A stretch of 64,000 nt of DNA. It comes from Diphasiastrum complanatum (lineage: Eukaryota > Streptophyta > Lycopodiopsida > Lycopodiales > Lycopodiaceae). Both the position numbers and the translations under genes were made by a program. This document shows, piece after piece, positions 46,159 to 59,375 of the stretch. The first letter of the stretch is position 1. Each line of letters starts with the position of its first letter. Where the stretch lies: the NCBI GenBank assembly GCA_029204225.1, contig CM055099.1, positions 54,278,983 to 54,342,982 of the forward strand, read 5' to 3'. The notes under the pieces are model-generated. The model was not told the DNA's origin and did no database searches. It worked only from the letters and a program-made list of their open reading frames with translations.

Positions 46159-49100
46159 ATGGCTTCCCATGATTCCTCACTGAGTTGCATCGCCGTAAAC
46201 CCTCTCGTCCTTATTCAGGGGATATAATCATGATCTCTCTTAAGAATTACACTGAGCAGCTCACACTGGCCAAGGATATCCTCACCAACCTTGGCTTTGA
46301 TCTAACACTTTTCCGGGACCAGCAGAGCGAGAGCCTCATCCGAGCAGCCTACTCGACCTATTCGGATGAGTTCCAAACTTTTCGGATTACATCCAAGAGT
46401 GGTAGTTATTCTATTATCAACGTCTCTCCGGGGGATCTTCAGAGTGTCGGCTTTTCTGAGACAATCCATGGCAAGGGCACCGGCTATGATGCTAAGTACT
46501 TCAACAAGTTTTTGACAGATGATGGCAAAACCATTGCCCAAACCAACGACGAGATCACTATCCGACTCATCACGGATCCCCATCTATGGGCTGCCTCAGA
46601 GATCCTCGTCACCATGGTTGCAGTACATACCACCAAGATGGATCGCATCCCACCAAGCGATCTCTTCTCTCTAACCCTCACCATGGACGACCCCACTCAA
46701 AATTATAAGTGGGCTGAGAAGGTAGCAGAGAAGCTGTGTGGAGCCCTGAAAGCCCGCAAATCAACTACCAAGTGTGGGTATCTCCTCCACATGTTGGTCA
46801 CCAAGCAATTGGGGTCTAAGACGGCTGCTACCATCAAGGAGTTGGATGCTGTTTATCCAAGCACAAAAACACGAGCCACCCCCCAACCGACAGCAGAACC
46901 AGTCTCACCAGCCCCACCTACTAAGAAGCAGAAAGAGAAGGCAGTCAGCACAAAAGCAGATGTCCCACATGACATTCTATCCAGCGACATCAGGGTAGAA
47001 TATGTTGAATCCGGAGGGAGCCTTAAACCATCTCAGGTCCCAAAGGAGGTCCTAGAGCAGCAGACAACCTTATTTCACCAGGCCCAACAACGCCGACAAG
47101 CAGTAGCAACAACAACAGGCAGTTCCGAAACGGCAAGCACTTCTGGCTCTGATCCTATGGGCATGATTCCAGCCACACAGGCAATCTCCTCTCCATCACT
47201 TGCTCCCACAATCCCACCACCACCCCCACCATTTACTGTCACCTCTACACCCTCACTAACTCTCAACACGAGCTTCACTTCCACACTTCCACAAAAGCCC
47301 TCGCCTGTACAAATCTCAATCCTACTTGACTCCACAGTCAACATAGATGATTTTGCCTTACAATTACTAACTGCACTCCCATCAACCACTGTCACCACTA
47401 ACCCAATTCAACAATCTCCGCCATGTAGTCTCTCCCCACTCCTCAATCCACAATCACCCCTCCCTGTCTTTCCTACACCTCCATCTAGCCCTGCTCCTGA
47501 TTTTTTACCATTTAACCCCATGCCGTATCCTAACTACACACGCAACCTCCCTGACGTTGGTCCTTGGGAGCAGCTATCCCTTACAACCCAAAAAGCGGTA
47601 TGGTTGGTGAATGAGCTCCAATACAATATATTCGGCACCCTAGGGAGACAAAACACTATGCGGCAATTCAACGATGGTGCTATGGCGGACCTTCAGAAAC
47701 AAAAAGCAAGGCTGGAGGAGGAAACCAAACAACAGCAGTTGCAGATCCAGAACCTCACGAACTACAATCAACAACAGCAGCAGATGCTACTCCATCTCCA
47801 GAACCAGCTCCAACTGAAGGTATCCAATATGCAGCAAACCATCGATACCCTCAAAGCCGAGAAGGATGAGACTGTAGCAAATTCACAAGCAGCACGTTCC
47901 GCTATGAAGGAACAGTTGGAAATGGTGGACTTCAACGACTTTGTACCACCAGCTATCCCTGAGGGAGCTTCCATTCCAGTGGTGGCCTATCAAACGCTGG
48001 CCCAAAAGCTGAAAGACACAATGGAACAACACTCAAAATTACAACAATCATACATTGCTTCCGTCGAGGCCCTCAACCAGCACATAGCCACCCTGGAAGA
48101 ACGCTTAAAGGCGGCTGCCCAGTCGACACTGTCGGTTCATGCAGAGCACACCCTATTTCATGATTCGGGACACCACTTTGATGGACCCGATGGTGGAGAT
48201 GGCACAGAATTTCAACAGCCTCCTCCTGCAACTCAAGGCTCCGCATTTCAAGGCCAACCCCTGGGGCAAGGAGTTCAAACACCACCCAGTCCATCAGGCT
48301 TTGGGGGTACCAGGTCCAAATATTTTCTTTTTTCTTTCACTACTTCTAACCCCCTCGACACCACGAACCCCACCTTCATTCCACGACAATTTTCCTCTGA
48401 ATCACAACAAATTGCAGAAGCTAACCCCTCGCCTCCTCTATCTCCTGATCCCGATCCACAAACCAAAAACGAGATTGCCTCTGAAGCCCCCACCATCCGG
48501 CACAGAATCACGCCCACAGAACCAAGCAAGGAGTTGCGCGTCTCTCAGGAGTTTGCAAAGAAGTAGCCAACAACGAAAGAGCGAGGTGGCTACATACTGC
48601 CAGATTTGGACCAGTGTCAAACACATAAAGCAGCAGTCAAACTCCAGGATCCACAACCTCTCTGGCGCCATCAACTCTTCCTGCAAAGTAAGACCTCAAT
48701 GGCACGGTATCTCGAAGCTCCCTCCTACATGCGCACCAATCCTTATTACTATCTAGTAGCAAGGCGAGAACCGTTTCCTGCCACCAAGGTCAAGAACAGA
48801 ATCTTTTGACCTAAGCTCACAAGAGTCGATACCGGCAACTTAGCCGAAGACATGGTCACCAACTGCCGAGTCTTCTACCAGAAGCACCATGACAATCCTG
48901 ATCGCGATGTCAGATATTTTGCGGATAATTACGGCCTGGTGGCATTTCTGGCAGAACTCAGAGATTTTTGGGATCGAGGGTTACCCCCAATTGCCCTTGA
49001 CATCAATAAACCCTTGCGCACCAAGACGACCATATCAACATTGCAAGGCTCTATTATCGCGCTGCACTTACTTCCGTCCTGCACGTTGATATGGTGGAGC

Positions 49101-49262
49101 TATGGAACCCATAACTTTCTCCAGGGTATGCTCCATTATTACAAATCCATGCCCTTCCTGAACAAATTACGGTGGCAAATGATAGAGGGCATCGGGACGA
49201 CCATCTACCACTCCCGACAGCAACAATCTCGCCTCCAAAAAGCACAAAAAAATCCAAGATGA
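46159..49262 (+). pseudogene. Gypsy third ORF: large coiled-coil protein of unknown function
   Basis: Likely start MASHDSSLS at 46159, then a one-frame shift near 46183 into a 793-codon open frame ending TAG at 48564. Coding continues past a frameshift and a TGA (near 48567 and 48807) to TGA at 49260, about 1,030 codons. Approximate order: globular alpha/beta N-domain (1-210), basic patch PPTKKQKEKA, a Pro/Ser/Thr-rich linker (230-470), a Gln-rich coiled coil (about 500-680), and an aromatic C-terminal domain (YMRTNPYYYLVARREPFPA ... VRYFADNYGLVAFLAELRDF). There is no signal peptide; the only hydrophobic run is short (IIALHLLPSCTLIWW). It lies in sense between integrase and the 3' LTR, where plant elements of the Athila/Tat type can carry extra ORFs. 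Function unknown. Confidence 0.75.
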
Positions 49263-49284
49263 TTGGTGTGGGACCACCAATCCA

Positions 49285-49300
49285 ATAAGGAGGGGGATAA
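49285..49300 (+). other. Polypurine tract of gypsy element
   Basis: AATAAGGAGGGGGATAA immediately precedes the 3' LTR start and would prime plus-strand synthesis. Confidence 0.75.
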
Positions 49301-50111
49301 TGTTAGCAACTGTGCTAACACAGAGAAAGTAAAAAAATAATAAAACTCTGTGGCATGTGTTTTGTAAGACCACGTATGAGTATCTGTCAATAAACTTCAA
49401 GCCATGGCATGTGTTTTGTAAGTCCATGAGTAGAAGCTTAAATAATAATAAAATAGCTTAAACTTAGATTTAGAACTTAGACTTAGGAAACTTAAGATTA
49501 GAAATATTTTATCTTAAGTTGTCCTAAGTTAAGAAAATTGAAGTTCTAAATCCTAAGTTAGAAGTTCTAGAAAGGCTAGGAACAGATTAGTCCCATAAGT
49601 TAGTAGACACTTATGGCAGACCCTCCTTGCCATAAAAGGAGAGGTATTTGCATTGTAAATAACACTTTTGAGATTAAGCTATCTTGCTCTCTATTTTGGA
49701 GAATTATCATTCTATTTCATTTGTGTTCCCTTTGGGAAGGTGCATAGCTTGAGGGAAGGTGCTCATGCCTCCTCTTGTCTCCTTTTCATCGGTTTTATTG
49801 TGGCATGTTCATTATTGCTTATCTGTTTAGTATTAGCCGCAATCTCATTTTATTACCCTTCGGGTGTTAATCTAGGATTAGTCTAGTCACCTTGCTAGTT
49901 GGGTAAGCCTTAGCAAGGATTTTTATTGTTGTTACTAATTAGCTTTATTTCTGTTTCAGACACTAGTTGGGTAAGCCTTAGTGCTCTCATTCCTCTCCAT
50001 ATCTCCGGTGAAGCTTATTGTAGAAACTTAAAAAGTGGACGAATCTCTACATCCCTATACTACACCCGTAAGTAGATCTAGCCACCGCACTCACTAGAAA
50101 TACTTCCAACA
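49301..50111 (+). mobile_element. Gypsy 3' LTR (811 bp)
   Basis: It starts TGTTAGCAACTG and ends CTTCCAACA, giving TGTT/AACA ends. The first 20 bp form a hairpin, TGTTAGCA-ACTG-TGCTAACA. Two internal direct repeats are visible: GGCATGTGTTTTGTAAG (about 49358 and 49406) and CTAGTTGGGTAAGCCTTAG (about 49896 and 49962). A TATA-like CATAAAAGGA is near 49631. There is no 5' partner to date it, and no target duplication can be tested. Confidence 0.8.
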
Positions 50112-50597
50112 ATGATGGGAGGGTGGAGATGATGAGGAAAATATGAAACACACAAAATATTTTGTCCCCCTTTGACTTTCACGGTGCCAAGTCAAGGGTT
50201 TTGTGAATGTGCCATGAAGTAAGAGTAAATCTCTATTATTAACGACCAAAAGTCTATTTTAGAGACTTGAACATCTGGCGAACCTTGACCACACACACAT
50301 TCCTTTCTATTTTTGACCTTCGGGTGGGTGTCCCTCTCCAACTCAAACTACATTTTTTTTTTGTAATGGGGACCAAAAAATCCTCCACACCCCCCCCTCC
50401 CCCCCTCCAAAAACAAATATAAAAGACTCCCTTTCTTAACCATGTAGTGGGGGGGTTTAGAAACCATTAGCGAACTCACCCGCACTCACCCACCCCATGT
50501 GATCATCGAATCGGATCGGATCGAGACGGATTTATTTTGACCCTTTGTATATTTTTCGACCCAGAGTAAAATCCGACCCTTTGTGATATCAACTCAA
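50112..50597. other. Intergenic, G/C homopolymer patches
   Basis: No gene. Poly-C/poly-G runs occur at about 50389-50410 and 50447-50456. Near 50500-50530 a short GGATCGGATCGAGACGGAT repeat leads into the minisatellite. Confidence 0.6.
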
Positions 50598-51113
50598 AAT
50601 TTTCCAAATGATCATATTTTTTCGAAGACTCGCATTTTTTCAAAGACTCGAATTTTTCCAAAGACTCAATGTTTTTTTTTTTCAAAGACTCAAATTTTTT
50701 CTAAACGATCGAATATTTCAAAAACTCAAATTTTCCAAAGACTCAAATTTTTCCAAAAACTCAAATTTTTTGAGGACTCGAATTTCTTTTTTTTCAAAGA
50801 CTCGAATTTTTCCAAAGGATCGAATTTTTGAAAGACTCGAATTTTTCCAAAGACTTGAATTTTTTCAAAGAGTCAAATTTTTCCAAATAGTGGAATTTTT
50901 CCAAAGATTCAAATATTTCAAAAGACTGGAATTTTCCAAAGCATCGAATTTTTCTGAAGAATCGAGCATTTTCGACCTTGTAAGACTCGAATTTTTTCAA
51001 AGGATCAAATTTTTTGAAGAAATCAAATTCAAAGACTCAAATGTTTGGAACGACTCGAATTTTTGGAAAGACTCGAAATTTTCCGATGACTCGAATTTTT
51101 TAAGACTCTGATA
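50598..51113. repeat. Minisatellite, about 18-bp unit, roughly 25-28 degenerate copies
   Basis: The consensus unit is close to GACTCGAATTTTTCCAAA. Units vary between about 15 and 24 bp, mainly in the T run, and many keep an 18-nt spacing, so frames stay open on both strands and encode FFQRLE-like or LEKFES-like 6-residue repeats. I judge these to be by-products. There are no unique spacers, so it is not a CRISPR-type array. Confidence 0.9.
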
Positions 51114-51332
51114 AAATTCATGATAGGGAAGATTGGACGTATGATTTATATTTGCAATCGAACTGATAAGGTAGTGAATCTTGTTTCAGACATGGATAAC
51201 AACTGATGCTCAACTATGACACTTGTCTTTCTCATGTAACTAACTCGTGCAGTTTTGTTTTGTGGGATGGTGGCTATAAATTAAATGGTTCAAAGAGTTT
51301 GATCTTGACTTGTCAAAAGGGACTATGTAAAA

Positions 51333-51670
<338 letters not shown>

Positions 51671-51790
51671 CATTGTTGAACTCCCATAGGCGCCGGATTG
51701 TACCTCCACATGATCCCACACGAGATTCTGTGTGTAGACCATGATCCTACTCACCAAGTCCCGATTCCCAAACTAAAAGTCTCTAACCAA

Positions 51791-52577
<787 letters not shown>

Positions 52578-53757
52578 AGCACTTTAGCGTAGAGGACCCC
52601 ATAATTGTACTAGTGCAGCTATTCCAAGGTGAAGTGATCACAAAACAAACTGAAAATGTAGAATAGCCCCAATGTAATGAATCAAATATATGCATATATC
52701 CATATATTGAATAGAATCGCATAAATGGTCAAAAGCAACTCTCTTGCCCATATCTATGCTTTCTAGATCTTACAAGTACAAAGCATTCCAAAATTGCACT
52801 CAACTGAATTCTATTAGAGTACGGGAAATGCATAACAAACTCTAAGGGTGAGACGTTTACACTTTGCTTTCAAAATCAAGGTCGAATCTGACTCACTAGC
52901 AAAATTAACTCCTCATTCTCATCATCGTCTTCACTATCACCAATGTTATTTTCAGCAAAATGATTGTCATATGCTTTCTAACCAACGCCTTTTTCCACTC
53001 CGCTTTCAATAACACGACCAGTCTGAAGCAAAATAAAACAGTGGCTAACAAAAACCCTTTTTGCTTTCAATGGCCATTAGATTTGCAAGCAATCAAGAGA
53101 AACATTTGAGCACTCACAACGCATCTGTAGCCTCTTCAGTAGCTTTGCCAATAGGGAGACCATAACTGCCCTCCGGATGTGTCTATGATTTAAAAGTAGC
53201 TGTAGAGCCCAATTTGTCCCCGATCAAAACAGAATCATCTTCTTTCTGTTTCAGATTAGCCTCCACTACCAATGGGCTAGGTTGTTGCTTTTGTTTGATT
53301 TATTCTTTTCTCGAATCCATTACCTCTTTAATTTTTTAGCCATACGCTAAGCACAGACATTGTGAAATTATCTAGCATTTTCAACATTGCAAAACAATTT
53401 CCAATGACCTCGATCTTACAAAATGGATTTCACAAATCTTGGAAAAAAATCAGATTTTCCAAAAAAAAAAAAAGTTCTTTGATTCGATTTGATTCAGAGG
53501 GCTTCAAATTGCAATTTTAAGTCGTTATGGTTAGCAGCAGATTTGCGAACAACCCTACAACAAATAGTCTAATGCAAGTTATGGTTATTTCCTTTGTTGA
53601 CAGCTCAACTTTGATAACTTTTCAAAGTACTTTTGCACTTACGTAATTGAGAAGAAGGTTTTTAACTACTTTACGAATTTTGGCATGTGTCTTTTCCCGT
53701 TGTCATCTTCTAGCAAGGACTATTCTCCTCTTGAGAGCAGACATGCCACCTCCAAAT
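52578..53757. repeat. Segmental duplication, copy 2 (partner 13474-14419)
   Basis: This copy matches copy 1 from 52838 to 53757 and at the short block 52578-52605. The 230-bp stretch between (52606-52837) is absent from copy 1. It ends at the CT/AC module, whereas copy 1 continues into different sequence, so the end of homology near 53757 marks the duplication edge. Confidence 0.85.
52876..53320 (-). pseudogene. Two-exon gene fragment, copy 2 (unknown function)
   Basis: Same layout as copy 1: exon A 53118-53320, a 95-bp intron ending GCTTCAG, exon B 52876-53022. The acidic segment here reads GDSEDDDENEELILL. The same early TAA after MDSRKE and the TAG in exon B are present, so the defects predate the duplication or the true frame differs from mine. 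Confidence 0.45.
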
Positions 53758-53758
53758 T

Positions 53759-54041
<283 letters not shown>

Positions 54042-54855
54042 TCCGCTATATCTCTGAACTCCTCTAATGGCAATTTAGAGAAGGTACTCCACTCATATTT
54101 CCATTCGTTTCTTCCAAATTAGGGTTTTTATTGCAAAGCCAATTTGTTTTCTAAGATTGCAGAAGATCATCTCACTTTTTTTATTTATGCCTCAATACAA
54201 CGGAGAGAAATATGTCTCTTAATTTATCTTGACTTAACTTATTCATAAGACTTTATTCGTTGTCAATGAATGAATTTTGATCCCAAATTAGGTTTTTTAT
54301 TGGCAACTAAAAGTTCTTTGTTTACATTGAAACAAATGATCTTTTGGCTTTGAGTCTTTGATTTATCTCGGGGTATTAATCGAGAGGTTCTCACTAGTGT
54401 TGGGCGGTTCTCACATATTTATGATACCCGCCCGGTTCTGGGTATTGCCCTTTTTTCTGAAACCAAGAACCATCGGTTTAGGGTATTGAATTACATTTGA
54501 AATATTTACACCTGGTGGGTCTCAATTATATCTTATAAGATAAATCTTGGCGGTTCTCAATCCGCCGGTTATTACTCTATTAAAGGCAACCATGGGGAGT
54601 AATGTGGTTCCACTGGCTATGTCACTGCATCTCAATCTGCCAAAAAGAATAATTCAATTTAGATGTGTGGTGAACCATTGGACTAGTCTGTGTGGTGAAC
54701 CATTGGACTATAGTGACTAGTCTGTGACTTAGAAAAGCATGTTCTCAAGCAACAAGTCATTCTAATTTCTTTGAACATTGAAAATGTAAGATGACAAAAT
54801 TTAAAAATCAGAAGAACAGTTGTTTACTTCATTAAGTGGAAATTAGAGGCTTTCA
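54042..54855. other. Intergenic, no gene recognised
   Basis: No coding is seen. A 27-bp tandem duplication (TGTGGTGAACCATTGGACTA, 54664-54690 and 54691-54717) lies near the right end. Confidence 0.55.
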
Positions 54856-56385
54856 ACAAGTTTCGACAAGGAGCATGCTAAAAATCAAACTAGCAAAAGA
54901 ATCAAAGTATTGAGGTCTGACAATGGGGGAGAATACATCTCCACTGAATTCAAAGAGTACTACCTTAACAACGGCCTCGAGCAACAATACGTTACCTCCT
55001 ATTCACCTCAATCGAATGGTCTTGCTGAGAGAAAGAACAGAACCTTAGTCGAATCGGCAAAGTGTATGCTTGCACATGCGACACTTCCGAAGTCCTTTTG
55101 GGCTAAAGCTATTTCAACAGCAACCTGTATTTAGAATAGATGTCCTGCTAAAGATCTCTTAGCCAAAATGCCATATGAAGTTTGGATAGGTATCAAACCT
55201 TCTTTATCGAACTTACGAGTTTTTGGATGTACAGCTTCTGTGCAGATTCCTCATGATCTCAGGAAGAAGCTCGACTTCCAAAGTATCAAAGGCATTTTCA
55301 TCAGCTACACTACTTCAGACCAAGCTTACAAGTTGTTTGGTCCTATCAAGTCAAAGATCTTCACTAGCCGGGATGTCATCTTCATCCAAGATCAGTTTAT
55401 TGACCTCAAGGGAAAAGACAAATCCCATTTAGCCGACTTGTCCGACTCATCTGACATATTGAACTTTGAAATTTCTCAGTAGACTATTTCTATTGAAGGT
55501 CCAAGCTCGTCAACTCTTGATGAACAACCTATCAACGACGAATCCGAAGATGATGATGTTGTAGTTCAGCAACTACAACATGATGGAAATGATCAAATTC
55601 CTTTATCGACCTCAAGGAAAAAGGCAAAGCCCATTTAGCCGACTTGTTCGACTCCTCTGACATATTGAACTTTGAAGTTTCTCAATAGACTATTCCTATT
55701 GAAGGTCCAAGCTCATCAACTCTCAACGAACAACCTATCAACGACGAATCCAAAGATGATGATGTTGTAGTTCAGCAACTACAATATGATGGAAATGATC
55801 AAATTCCTTTATCACCCAGAAGATCGACAAGAGTTAGCAGACCACCTATCAGGTATATCGACGAGTCTGCAGCCTACCTTGTTCAGGAGCCGAAGATTGT
55901 CGAAGAGGCACTCAGTCAGTTCGATTTCGATTTCTAGAAAAAAGCCATGAAATTAAGATTATTCATCTCTTATCAAGAACTAGACATGGATGATTGTCGA
56001 AATACTTGCTAGCAGAAACGTAGTTGATTGCAAATGGATTTCCAAAATTAAATTCAAGGCAGAAGGAAGCATCAACAAAAGAAAAGCTCCACTTATCGCC
56101 AGAGAATTTTCTCAGGTATACAACGTCGATTATACTGAGACTTTCAGTCTAGTAGTTAAGCATTCCTCTATTCGACTTTTGCTATCATTTGTCACTACAG
56201 CAGATTTGGAAATACATCAAATGGATGTACAGACAACATATCTTAAGGGAGTTATCAAAGAGGACATTTACATGGTGCAACCTGAAGGTAGGTTACAATA
56301 TCGAAGGTAAACACAATCATGTGTATAAACTCCATAAGGCACTTTATGACTTGAAGCAATCTACTCGAGCATGGTTTCAAAGGAT
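54856..56385 (+). pseudogene. Copia-E polyprotein remnant: integrase and start of RT
   Basis: Integrase motifs: LRSDNGGEYISTEFKEYY, SYSPQSNGLAERKNRTLVE, HATLPKSFWAKAI, and the C-terminal LRVFGCTASVQIPHD ... GIFISYTTSDQAYK. The acidic linker contains a 206-bp tandem duplication. RT begins with VDCKWISKIKFKAEGSINKR, VYNVDYTETFSLVVKHSSIR and HQMDVQTTYLKGVIKEDIYM and ends at LHKALYDLKQSTRAWFQR, so the palm YVDD is lost. Stops lie at 55132, 55481, 55687 and 55936, with shifts near 55970 and 56290. Gag, protease and RNase H are absent. Confidence 0.92.
55396..55807. repeat. 206-bp tandem duplication inside copia-E
   Basis: Units 55396-55601 and 55602-55807 start TTTATTGACCTCAAGG and TTTATCGACCTCAAGG and differ at only a few sites. 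206 is not a multiple of three, so the duplication itself breaks the frame. Confidence 0.95.
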
Positions 56386-57480
56386 CAATACTAGTATAAA
56401 TAGCTGTTTATATTTCTACATTAGAATCATCAAGACATGTAGATCATCATCTTGAATGATCAAGTATTGAAGCATAGTTAGCATCTCTCTCAAGCTTTCA
56501 AGCTTGAACACTCTTGAGCATTCTAGCTTAGTTCTTTAGAGTTGATTTAGAGTTTGCTATTATGCTTACTGCTTATTAGTGAAAGTGCTCAATTCAGACA
56601 TAGTTACAGTTACTCAGAGATAGCTCAAAGCACGCATCTTTGATCCGCAATTCCTTTGTGCTCATTTCCATTCTGATTTGTTTCTTTTACTGAATTAATC
56701 TATCTTTTATTGCGTTCAGTATCATGTCAGTATGAATGCTTCTCTGTAATATTGTAACTAATATTTGTCTGATAATGGACTGCCATACGTAGAGTACAGT
56801 ACCTTAACTTGCTAATCAATCCCACAACTGCAAAGCACTCAACACAAATAGCAAATATCAAGCATATGGATCACCAACAACATTGGTAGATGGAAAACCA
56901 AATTTTTACTCATTTGATGAAGAAACCATCACATATTTATACATTAGTAGCTCATATTTGATCATTTTAGAGCTTCTCTGAACTCATCATAACCTAACCA
57001 TAATATCCAACCTAATTGATCATTGGATCCACCCTAATTTGGGTCCTATTTTCTCTCTACCCTATCTGAGCACTTTTTGGTCTTATTTCAAAGGTGCCAT
57101 TACAAAGTAGGATGTAGAATAAAGCTTTGGAAAAGCATCCTATGCTATTTGGCACGTGTGGCATCCATTTACATGGCCATATTGCCAATTACAATACAAA
57201 AACAATTAAATTTGTTTGGGACTTTGACCTAAAAAAGAGTAACCTTTTTTTGGATTTTTTAGTGGTCCTAGTTTTGGGCCAAAATTATGGTTTTTTTTAA
57301 GGGATTCTTTAAATTATAAAAAAAAAGGTCAAAAAGTGCCTATTTTTAATAAAGCACTGCAATTTTTTTTTTTGCAAACTTCATAAAACCATCAGAACAA
57401 CAGGAGATATGTACTACCAAAAGGTACAATGAAAAATGGGTTCATTTTTTGTACCACCAAACCAAGGTTTTAGCCAATGA
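56386..57480. other. Possible LTR remnant, then intergenic sequence
   Basis: AGTATAAATAGCTG at about 56391 looks like a TATA box of an LTR and is followed by about 450 bp of LTR-like leader sequence. No second copy is present to confirm it. 56880-57480 holds nothing recognisable beyond A/T homopolymers. Confidence 0.35.
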
Positions 57481-58244
57481 TGGCTGACAAAGATCCAATT
57501 GGCTACCAGTTTCTCAACAAGCAGTATTACGACCTGCCCACACCAAAAGAGGGAGAAGACCTTGAACATCCAGATGAAGATGTTCAAACTGTGAATGAAT
57601 TGAGTGACAGCTTAGACTCATGAGCAGCAAGACATACAGCCTGTACCTAGAACACCTACAATGCACAATGGTTCTATTGTCAATAGGAAGGGTAAAAGCA
57701 AAGCAATCGGTTATCATGCACCATCTCCAAGGAGATTTGCAAGGGAGAGAAGACAACATGCTATCAAGTATATATCCGACAGTTCAGCTTCTACTCAAGA
57801 AGAGTTTTGTGGATTCTTGGAGGTGAACCACAAACCTATCAAGAAGCTGTTGAATGTCCAAAAATTTAAAGTACAAATGGATAAAGGCCATGGAAGACGA
57901 GATGGACTCCATGAAAAAGAACAAGGTCTGGACTCTTGAACCAGTGCTAGAAACAAAAAAGACTGTAAAATGTAAGTGGATATGGACCAGACGACAATGT
58001 ATTCAGATACAAAGCCAGTCTAGTCGTGAAAGAGTTTTTGCAAAAGTATGGTGTTGACAACACTGAAACGTTTTCTCCTGAAGTCTGCCTAAAGGACAAG
58101 AGCATCTACGGACTAAAATAGTCTGTCAACAGGCAGTGGTACAAGAAGAAAGATCATGCACTCAGATCCTTGGGGTTCCAACCTTTAATGGCTGACTACG
58201 TCTATGTGAAAGTCATAGATGGTGAAATTATTATCATTGGTGTC
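57481..58244 (+). pseudogene. Copia-D fragment: linker and interrupted RT
   Basis: Similar to 7530-8440 of the copia-D copy (QYYDLPTPKEGEDLEHPD, then VWTLEPVLETKKTVKCKW, a GVDNTETFSPEV segment, KSIYGLK, a stop, then RQWYKKKDHALRSLGFQPL). About 150 codons of RT between TFSPEV and SIYGLK are deleted, and stops and shifts are frequent. It ends abruptly against a copia-A LTR piece at 58245. Confidence 0.85.
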
Positions 58245-58800
58245 TGATCAAGTTCTATTAGAGTTTGCATCTCATTTTGTGTGTAGATGCTAATTTTTCT
58301 ACATTGGTGAGATTGGTAGAGTAGCTTCTTTTGTAATCCAAGATCTTTTTGTGGATTGGATCATCATTGATCTGAAATCCTTCACATGGTATCAGAGCTT
58401 TTGTTTTAGGTTATGAAGGAGGAAATCATATCTATCAATGATTTGGTGAAAATATCAAGGCTAGAGCATGTTAGAGAGAATTCTACACCAAAATCGAGTT
58501 TTTTGCTTTTGTAAATTGGATCTTTTGTAAATCAAAACCCTATAAAAGTTTGTAAACTTGATCAATTCTGATTTTGACTTCACATATTGGATTTGGCCAA
58601 TTTTTGCATCATTAAATCAGCCTAAGTGGTAACCAATAGATTGCATATCAAATTTTCAGCATTTGCATGTAGATTTGAAATAATCAGTTTTTGTGATTTT
58701 GTCAAAACCCTAATTTTGATTGGATCTCTAGATAGTGAGATTGTTGTACTTCATTTGAGTGTGTTTCAATATCAACATACACAAGAAAATAGCATTCTAT
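58245..58800 (+). mobile_element. Copia-A LTR 3' end, PBS and leader
   Basis: The last 142 bp of a copia-A LTR (58245-58386, ending CTTCACA) are followed by the PBS TGGTATCAGAGC (58387-58398) and a leader matching the one at 60270. This defines the primer site of copia-A: initiator tRNA-Met. No gag follows. Confidence 0.88.
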
Positions 58801-58950
58801 ACACAAGATCTCACTATATCACCACCAATATACAAAAATGGATGTAGAAACCCAAAGAGATAGCGTCCATAAGAATGAATGAGAGGAGAATGAGAGAGAT
58901 GATGTCCTCCCATGCTTTTAGACTATTTATAACAACCCCTTGCCCACACA
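58740..58950 (-). mobile_element. Diverged copia-A LTR fragment (minus)
   Basis: On the minus strand the LTR starts at 58950 (TGTGTGGGCAAGGGG) after the purine tract TTGAAGAGGGAG. It soon reaches a TATA-like TTATAAATAG and the CT-rich zone, so most of U3 is missing. Confidence 0.65.
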
Positions 58951-59375
58951 CTCCCTCTTCAACTAGTTTCAGCATAGATTTAGATAGTACTACAAGTTGA
59001 GTTCTATGCTTCATAAACAAGTCCTTTCCTAATGATTTGGTGAAGATATTAGCCACACACTCCCTTTAGGGACATGTTGAAGCTCCACCTCCTTTTCCAT
59101 GACTTGCTCTCTTACAATATGATAAGCCACTTCAATATGTTTGCTCCTTGCATGAGAAATAAGATTGTTTACCAAACTTTGAGTTGAAAGGTTATCACAA
59201 AAGATGATGACACTTTTGAAAATCTAGCAAGTTAAGATCCATTATCATTCTTTTGATCCATAGCATCTCCTTGGTGCATGAAGTCAAGACTTTGTACTCA
59301 GCTTCAGATGATGATAGAGAGATTGTTGCTTGTTTCTTTGACATCCAACCAAAAATTTGGCTAGATAGCTTGTTT
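58951..59375 (-). pseudogene. Minus-strand copia-A RNase H fragment
   Basis: On the minus strand, damaged RNase H sequence (MSKKQATISLSSS-like start near 59340, SKHIEV near 59130) ends with ANIFTKSLGKDLFMKHRTQL, matching the C-terminus of copia-A at 5460-5560. Several shifts and stops are present. Its LTR lies immediately to the left. Confidence 0.8.

Noticed and set aside
47075-48686. Minus-strand frames opposite gypsy ORF3
   Set aside because: They are shadows of a long, better-supported plus-strand reading frame.
46159-49262. Third ORF as a retroviral envelope gene
   Set aside because: No signal peptide, no clear transmembrane anchor and no furin-like site were seen; coiled coil and Pro-rich linker alone do not make an envelope.
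50598-51113. CRISPR-like array or repeat-protein gene
   Set aside because: Units are directly adjacent with no unique spacers, and frames on both strands are open only because the unit is 18 nt.
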